Below are positions 59,615-64,000 of a DNA stretch of 64,000 nt, one piece after another. The notes beneath the pieces are model-generated. The model saw only the letters and a list, made by a program, of their open reading frames with translations, made no database searches and had not been told where the DNA came from. The DNA is from Pseudomonas sp. B21-023 (lineage in GTDB: Bacteria; Pseudomonadota; Gammaproteobacteria; Pseudomonadales; Pseudomonadaceae): positions 4,933,501-4,997,500 of the forward strand of contig NZ_CP087190.1 in NCBI RefSeq assembly GCF_024749165.1, read 5' to 3'. Both the position numbers and the translations under genes were made by a program. Each line of letters begins with the position of its first letter. Positions within the stretch are counted from its first letter, which is position 1.

Positions 59615-60520
59615 TCAGAGGCGGCTGGACAGGTTGTCCAACGCCGATTGCAGATCGTTGAAACGGAACGTGAAACCCGCCGCCAGCAGACGCACAGGGC
59701 GGGCGCGCTGGCCACCGAGCAGCAGCGTCGACATCTCGCCGAGCCCGGCCTTGAGCAGCAGCGCCGGCATCGGCATCCATGCCGGACGATGCAAGGTGCG
59801 CCCCAGGCGCTTGGCGAACTCGCGGTTGCGTACCGGCTCCGGCGCGCAGGCATTATAGGGACCGCTGGCTTCCTTTTGCTGCATGAGAAAATCAATCAAG
59901 GCGATTTGATCGTCGATATGCACCCAAGGCATCCACTGCCGACCATCGCCCAATGGCCCGCCAAGGCCCAGTTTGTAGGGCAGGCGCAGGCGTGACAAAA
60001 AGCCGCCATCGGCAGCCAGCACCAGGCCGGTGCGCACCAGCACGACGCGGATACCCAATGCCTGCGCACGCAGGGCAGTCTCCTCCCAGGCGATGCACAG
60101 CTGGCTGGCGAAGTCCTCCTTCACCGGGGCCGAGCTCTCCGTGAGCTCGCGCTCGCCGCCGTCGCCGTACCAGCCCACCGCTGAGCCCGAGATCAGCACC
60201 GACGGGCGCTGGTCGCGGCGCTCCAGCCAGGCCAGCAGCTGCTCGGTGAGCGCCACCCGGCTGGCCCAGAGCAGGGTGCGGCGCGCCGCAGTCCAGGGAC
60301 GATCGGCGATGGGCGCGCCGGCCAGGTTGATGACCGCATCCACTGGGGCGTCGGCGGCGATATCGTCCAGCCGCGCGACGCCACGCACTCCAGTGCCACA
60401 GATTTTCGCCACCTGTTCCGGCCGGCGGCTCCAGACCGTCAGCCGATGGCCCTCGGCCTGCCACCGTTGGCAAAGGTGTTGGCCGATAAGGCCGGTACCG
60501 CCGGTCAGCAATATATGCAT
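59615..60520 (-). CDS. TIGR01777-family NAD-dependent epimerase
   Basis: A 301-residue extended-SDR protein: ILLTGGTGLIGQHLCQRW at the N-terminus, NLAGAPIADRPW, SGSAVGWYGDGGE and WVHIDDQIALIDFL. The C-terminal DUF1731-like part ends FRFNDLQSALDNL. The family is related to YfcH and SulA-like proteins; function unknown. It is first of a two-gene unit with hemH and divergent from the flavin oxidoreductase, sharing a 185-bp control region. Confidence 0.87.
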   Translation of the reverse strand: MHILLTGGTGLIGQHLCQRWQAEGHRLTVWSRRPEQVAKICGTGVRGVARLDDIAADAPVDAVINLAGAPIADRPWTAARRTLLWASRVALTEQLLAWLERRDQRPSVLISGSAVGWYGDGGERELTESSAPVKEDFASQLCIAWEETALRAQALGIRVVLVRTGLVLAADGGFLSRLRLPYKLGLGGPLGDGRQWMPWVHIDDQIALIDFLMQQKEASGPYNACAPEPVRNREFAKRLGRTLHRPAWMPMPALLLKAGLGEMSTLLLGGQRARPVRLLAAGFTFRFNDLQSALDNLSSRL

Positions 60521-60629
60521 GGCTGTGTCCTCACAGTTGGCGGCCGTGGTCTATTTTTAAGATCAAGGCACTTTTTTGACCGATCGCTCTCGGATAAACA
60601 TAGGCCACCTGCCTATCGAGCGGAATAAC

Positions 60630-60657
60630 CTTATACAAACATTGTGCATTGTACAGG
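60630..60657. promoter_or_regulatory. Candidate light-responsive MerR operator 1
   Basis: CTTATACA-N12-TGTACAGG between the divergent TIGR01777 and oxidoreductase genes. It fits TRTACA-N12-TGTAYA, the site reported for the light-responsive MerR regulators of P. putida as I recall it. Confidence 0.75.
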
Positions 60658-60705
60658 TTTGCCTGGCAGCGTACGCTGCGTAAAGCTAGGTTCGAAGAGG
60701 CCATC

Positions 60706-61692
60706 ATGACAGTACCCATCGCCATCATCGGAGCCGGTATCGCCGGCCTGTCCGCAGCCCAGGCCCTGCAGAAGGCCGGGCAGACCGTCCACCTGTTCGA
60801 CAAGGGCCATGGCAGCGGAGGCCGCATGGCCAGCAAGCGCAGCGAGGCCGGAGCCCTCGACCTGGGCGCGCAGTACTTCACGGCACGTGACCGGCGCTTC
60901 GTCGAACAGGTCCAGCACTGGGTCGCCTCAGGCTGGGCCGAGCAGTGGAAACCGCAGTTGTACAACTACCGCGATGGCGAACTGACGCCCTCCCCCGACG
61001 AACAGGTCCGCTGGGTCGGCGTGCCGCGCATGAGCGCCATCACCCGTGGCCTGCTCAAGGATGTCACGGTCAATTTCGGCTGCCGCATCGCCGAAGTGTT
61101 CCGTGGCAAGCAGTACTGGCACCTGCAGGACACCGAAGGCTGCAGCCATGGGCCGTTCAGCCGCGTGGTGATCGCCGTGCCGGCCCCTCAGGCCACACCG
61201 CTGCTGGCGGCCGCGCCGAAACTCGCGGCGGTTGCCGCCGGTGTACAGATGGAGCCGACCTGGGCCATCGCCCTGGGCTTCGAGACACCACTCGACACCC
61301 CGATGCAGGGCTGTTTCGTCCAGGACAACCCGCTCGACTGGCTGGCGCGCAACCGCAGCAAGCCAGGCCGTGACGAGCAACTCGACACCTGGGTGCTGCA
61401 TGCCACCTCCAGCTGGAGCAGGCAGCATATCGACCTGGCCAAGGAGGAAGTGATCGAGCAACTGCGGGGTGAGTTCGCTGAACTGGTCGGTTGCGTGGTG
61501 CCCGCGCCAACCTTTGCCCTCGCCCACCGCTGGCTCTACGCCCGCCCCACCAGCAACCATGAGTGGGGCGCGCTGGCCGATGCCGACCTGGGCCTGTACG
61601 CCTGTGGCGACTGGTGCCTGTCCGGGCGCGTCGAGGGCGCCTGGCTTAGCGGCCAGGAAGCCGCCAGGCGCTTGTTGGAGCACCTGGAATAG
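60706..61692 (+). CDS. Renalase-like NAD(P)/FAD-dependent oxidoreductase
   Basis: A 328-residue flavoprotein with the FAD motif IAIIGAGIAGLSAAQALQKAG (residues 5-25) and GSGGRMASKRS, and the C-terminal FAD segment LYACGDWCLSGRVEGAWLSGQEAAR. Bacterial renalases oxidise 2- or 6-dihydro-NAD(P) back to NAD(P); the P. syringae enzyme is the best-known relative. GAGG 6 bases upstream fixes the ATG at 60706. It precedes the DUF523 gene and shares the light-type operators. Confidence 0.83.
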   Translation: MTVPIAIIGAGIAGLSAAQALQKAGQTVHLFDKGHGSGGRMASKRSEAGALDLGAQYFTARDRRFVEQVQHWVASGWAEQWKPQLYNYRDGELTPSPDEQVRWVGVPRMSAITRGLLKDVTVNFGCRIAEVFRGKQYWHLQDTEGCSHGPFSRVVIAVPAPQATPLLAAAPKLAAVAAGVQMEPTWAIALGFETPLDTPMQGCFVQDNPLDWLARNRSKPGRDEQLDTWVLHATSSWSRQHIDLAKEEVIEQLRGEFAELVGCVVPAPTFALAHRWLYARPTSNHEWGALADADLGLYACGDWCLSGRVEGAWLSGQEAARRLLEHLE

Positions 61693-61704
61693 GCGCTCAT
61701 TAAA

Positions 61705-61731
61705 CTTATACAAAAAAATTGTTTGTATAAG
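61705..61731. promoter_or_regulatory. Candidate light-responsive MerR operator 2
   Basis: Perfect 10-bp inverted repeat CTTATACAAA-N7-TTTGTATAAG, giving TATACA-N11-TGTATA, 67 bp before the DUF523/DUF1722 start. The spacing is one base shorter than in the other two sites. Confidence 0.7.
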
Positions 61732-61753
61732 TTTTCATCTGTGCTGAAATTGC

Positions 61754-61781
61754 CTTGTACAAATTGTGCTGCCTGTACAAG
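61754..61781. promoter_or_regulatory. Candidate light-responsive MerR operator 3
   Basis: CTTGTACA-N12-TGTACAAG, a perfect palindrome with 8-bp arms, just upstream of GGAG and the DUF523/DUF1722 start codon. Confidence 0.75.
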
Positions 61782-61797
61782 TCATTCGGAGACAGTG

Positions 61798-62763
61798 ATG
61801 AACGCTCCCACGCCCAACGGCAAGCCACGCCTGGCCATCAGCGCCTGCCTGACCGGCCTCAACGTGCGCTACAACGCCGGCCACAAGGCCTCCAGCCTGT
61901 GTCTTGACCTGCTCGATAAGCACTTTGACTGGGCGCCGCTGTGCCCCGAAGTCGCCATCGGCCTGGGCACCCCGCGCGAACCTATCCGCCTGGTGGGGGA
62001 CCCTGCACATCCAGCGGTCACCGGCACGCGCAACAGCACCACCGACCTCGCCGGCCCACTGCGCGCCTACGGTGAGCAGATGGCCGGCGAACTGGACGAT
62101 ATCTGCGGCTACATTTTCATGCAAAAGTCACCGTCCTGTGGCCTCGAACGGGTCAAGGTCTATCAGGAAGACAGCCGCCCGCCTCACCATGGCCGCGGTG
62201 TCTATGCCGCGGCTTTCTGCGCCCTGCGCCCGGACCTGCCGGTCGAGGAAGAAGGTCGCCTGCACGACCCGGTACTGCGAGAAAACTTCATCGCCCGTGT
62301 GTATGCCTACGCCGACTGGCAGCAGCAGCTGCGCCAGGGCATGAGCCGCGGCGCTCTGATTCGCTTCCATGCCCGCTACAAGTACCTGTTGATGGCCCAC
62401 AACCCCCAGGCGTACCGAACCCTTGGCCGCCTGCTTGGCAACATGCGCCGGGACGACGACCCGTTGCAACTCGGCCTGCAATACTTCAGCCAGCTGATGC
62501 AGGCCCTGCGCCGATGCGCCAGCCGCGGCACCCACGGCAATGTGCTGCAGCACCTGAGCGGGTACCTGCGCAACAACCTGGGCCAAAGCGACAAGGCCGA
62601 GCTGCAGCAGGTCATCGGCCAGTACCAGAGAGGCGTAGTGCCGCTGGTGGTCCCACTGACCCTGCTCAAGCACCATTTGCGCTGCCATCCCGACCCTTAC
62701 CTGTTGCAACAGGCCTACCTGCAACCCCACCCGGAAGACCTTGGATTACGCAATGCCATCTGA
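61798..62763 (+). CDS. DUF523 and DUF1722 fusion protein
   Basis: A 321-residue protein. DUF523 (residues 10-150) has CLTGLNVRYNAGHK, CPEVAIGLGTPREPIRL and FMQKSPSCGLERVK, with cysteines that may bind an iron-sulphur cluster. DUF1722 (residues 185-305) begins RGALIRFHARYKYLLMAHNPQAYRTLGRLL. The fusion is typical of light-responsive photolyase clusters; function unknown. GGAG lies 7 bases before the ATG at 61798. Its end overlaps the MerR gene by 11 bp. Confidence 0.88.
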   Translation: MNAPTPNGKPRLAISACLTGLNVRYNAGHKASSLCLDLLDKHFDWAPLCPEVAIGLGTPREPIRLVGDPAHPAVTGTRNSTTDLAGPLRAYGEQMAGELDDICGYIFMQKSPSCGLERVKVYQEDSRPPHHGRGVYAAAFCALRPDLPVEEEGRLHDPVLRENFIARVYAYADWQQQLRQGMSRGALIRFHARYKYLLMAHNPQAYRTLGRLLGNMRRDDDPLQLGLQYFSQLMQALRRCASRGTHGNVLQHLSGYLRNNLGQSDKAELQQVIGQYQRGVVPLVVPLTLLKHHLRCHPDPYLLQQAYLQPHPEDLGLRNAI

Positions 62764-63622
62764 CGAACTGCTGCCCATCGGTGAGGTGGCGCGGCTCACC
62801 GGCGTCAATCCGGTCACCCTGCGCGCCTGGGAGCGTCGCTACGGCCTGATCAAGCCCCAGCGCACACCCAAAGGCCACCGCCTCTATCCACAAGACCAGG
62901 TACAAAGGGTCCAGGCCGCGCTACGCTGGCTGGAGCGCGGCGCCGCAATCAGCCAGGTGCGCGAGCTGCTGGACAACACCAAGGCCGCCACGCCAACCCT
63001 CCAAGGCGAATGGGGCGAAAGCGTCGAGCAATTGATCACGGCGATCGCCCGCCTTGCCCAGCGCCCCCTGGACCAGCTGTTGAACCAGATGATGGCCCTC
63101 TACCCTGCCGTGACCGTGTGCGAATACCTGCTCCTGCCCCTGCTGGAGTCCCTCACCCTGCGCTGGCAAACCCATTTCGATGCCCGCCTGGAGCAAGTGT
63201 TCTTTCACACCTGGCTGCGCAGCAAGCTGGGGGCGCGGGTCTATCACGACGGCCACTCGCTCACCGGCCCCTGCGTGCTGCTCGCCCGTACGGACGATAC
63301 AGCCTTCGACCCGGAGTTCTGGCTCTGCGCCTGGCTGCTGAGCAGCAATGGCCACCCTCTGGAGATTCTCGAGTGGTCGGTCGAGCCTCGTCAGCTGCGC
63401 CAAGCCGTGGAGCGCTTACAGCCACAAGCGCTGCTGCTGCACCTCGGACGCCGCCCCGACCTCGCCGCACTGGGCCGCATGCTGAAGGAGATCACCGTGA
63501 GGAAACTCCTGGGCGGCGGCCGGGTCACTCTCCATGAGGCCGAGCTACGCGCATTGTCGCTATCCGATCTGTACTTGTTCGATAGCCCGCAAGCTGCCTT
63601 GCGCGGCCTTCAACAACCCTGA
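62753..63622 (+). CDS. LitR-like MerR regulator without cobalamin-binding domain
   Basis: A 289-residue MerR protein: HTH with LPIGEVARLTGVNPVTLRAW and YGLIKPQRTPKGHRLYPQDQV (residues 6-70), a helical linker, and a C-terminal region equivalent to the CarH/LitR sensor domain. The DxHxxG cobalamin motif is missing from that region, so direct light sensing through B12 is unlikely; in P. putida a partner LOV photoreceptor is known to serve such regulators. The ATG at 62753 overlaps the previous gene by 11 bp, and phrB starts 20 bp later. Confidence 0.85.
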   Translation: MPSDELLPIGEVARLTGVNPVTLRAWERRYGLIKPQRTPKGHRLYPQDQVQRVQAALRWLERGAAISQVRELLDNTKAATPTLQGEWGESVEQLITAIARLAQRPLDQLLNQMMALYPAVTVCEYLLLPLLESLTLRWQTHFDARLEQVFFHTWLRSKLGARVYHDGHSLTGPCVLLARTDDTAFDPEFWLCAWLLSSNGHPLEILEWSVEPRQLRQAVERLQPQALLLHLGRRPDLAALGRMLKEITVRKLLGGGRVTLHEAELRALSLSDLYLFDSPQAALRGLQQP

Positions 63623-63642
63623 CCAACTTGGGCTCGTTTTCC

Positions 63643-64000
63643 ATGCAATTGATATGGCTACGCAATGACCTGCGTGTGGACGATAACACCGCTCTCGCGG
63701 CCGCCTGCCAGCGCGGCCCGACCGTGGCCCTGTGGGTCGCCAGTCCTGGCCAGTGGCTGGCCCATGACGACGCACCCTGCAAGGTCGACTTCTGGCTGCG
63801 CAACCTGCGGCTGCTGCGCCAGTCACTCGCGGCGCTGAATATTCCGCTGTTGATTCGCCAAGTCGATACCTGGGAAGACGTCCCGCAATGCGTGCTCGAT
63901 GTCTGCCGCCAGCACAGCATCGAGGCCGTGCACTGGAACGAGGAATACGGCATCAACGAGACCCGGCGCGACGAAGCGACTCGGAACCTGCTGCAACACG
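63643..64000 (+). CDS. phrB: Deoxyribodipyrimidine photolyase, C-terminus outside window
   Basis: The first 119 residues of a photolyase that repairs pyrimidine dimers with blue light. MQLIWLRNDLRVDDNTALAAA is the typical start of the antenna-binding alpha/beta domain, and WNEEYGINETRRDEATRNLL follows. The window ends before the FAD domain. It starts 20 bp after the MerR gene, so the operators upstream of DUF523 probably control it. Confidence 0.92.
   Translation, partial: MQLIWLRNDLRVDDNTALAAACQRGPTVALWVASPGQWLAHDDAPCKVDFWLRNLRLLRQSLAALNIPLLIRQVDTWEDVPQCVLDVCRQHSIEAVHWNEEYGINETRRDEATRNLLQH

Overview
The window is a GC-rich, gene-dense chromosomal segment from a Pseudomonas, most likely of the P. 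putida group. The evidence is the hmgA-fahA-maiA homogentisate cluster with its IclR regulator, fabV, an mqo next to a PA4642-type gene, many copies of the putida-type REP palindrome (GCGGGGCAAGCCCGCTCCCAC core), and a gene order from the DUF1302/DUF1329 pair to the photolyase that resembles what I recall of P. putida KT2440 (from memory, not checked). No rRNA, tRNA, CRISPR array, prophage or intact insertion sequence was seen.

Layout, 1-13 kb: the N-terminal part of a soluble PAS chemoreceptor, a glycosyltransferase, an old-yellow-enzyme reductase, an HPF-like protein, a small DUF3509-type protein, PsiE, LexA-controlled yebG, a leucine-dehydrogenase-type enzyme, a SirB1-type protein, then an aromatic-acid MFS transporter, maiA, fahA and hmgA on the minus strand, facing hmgR across a perfect 17-bp palindrome. 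A strong terminator downstream of hmgR suggests an unannotated RNA or a long 3' UTR.

13-36 kb: SDR, hydrolase, LrgA/LrgB with a LysR regulator, flavodoxin, PilZ, ABM-membrane protein, folM-DUF1244-hopJ, hydrolase, acetyltransferase, fabV (TTG start), then a polyamine module: LysR regulator / aguA-aguB-binding protein-Tat-exported second agmatine deiminase. After this come an OmpA-like lipoprotein, an MBL hydrolase, a soluble histidine kinase overlapping a receiver-TPR response regulator, and a MalT-type LuxR regulator.

36-64 kb: DUF1329, DUF1302 and an acyl-CoA synthetase (probably ester or fatty-acid uptake and activation), hprA, rsmC, a yybP-ykoY manganese riboswitch with its UPF0016 exporter, an M48 lipoprotein protease, a dCache chemoreceptor, an SRAP protein, small zinc-ribbon-like genes, an acyltransferase, a MITE-like palindromic element, a YajG-type lipoprotein, mqo behind a 600-bp structured leader, hpt/upp/uraA purine-pyrimidine salvage, and finally a probable light-inducible block: hemH and TIGR01777 facing a flavin oxidoreductase, then DUF523/DUF1722, a MerR regulator without a cobalamin domain, and phrB, with three copies of a TRTACA-N11/12-TGTAYA operator.

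Gene starts were set from start codons, Shine-Dalgarno spacing and family N-termini. Several genes use GTG or TTG. Large antisense open frames, common in this GC-rich DNA, were discarded.
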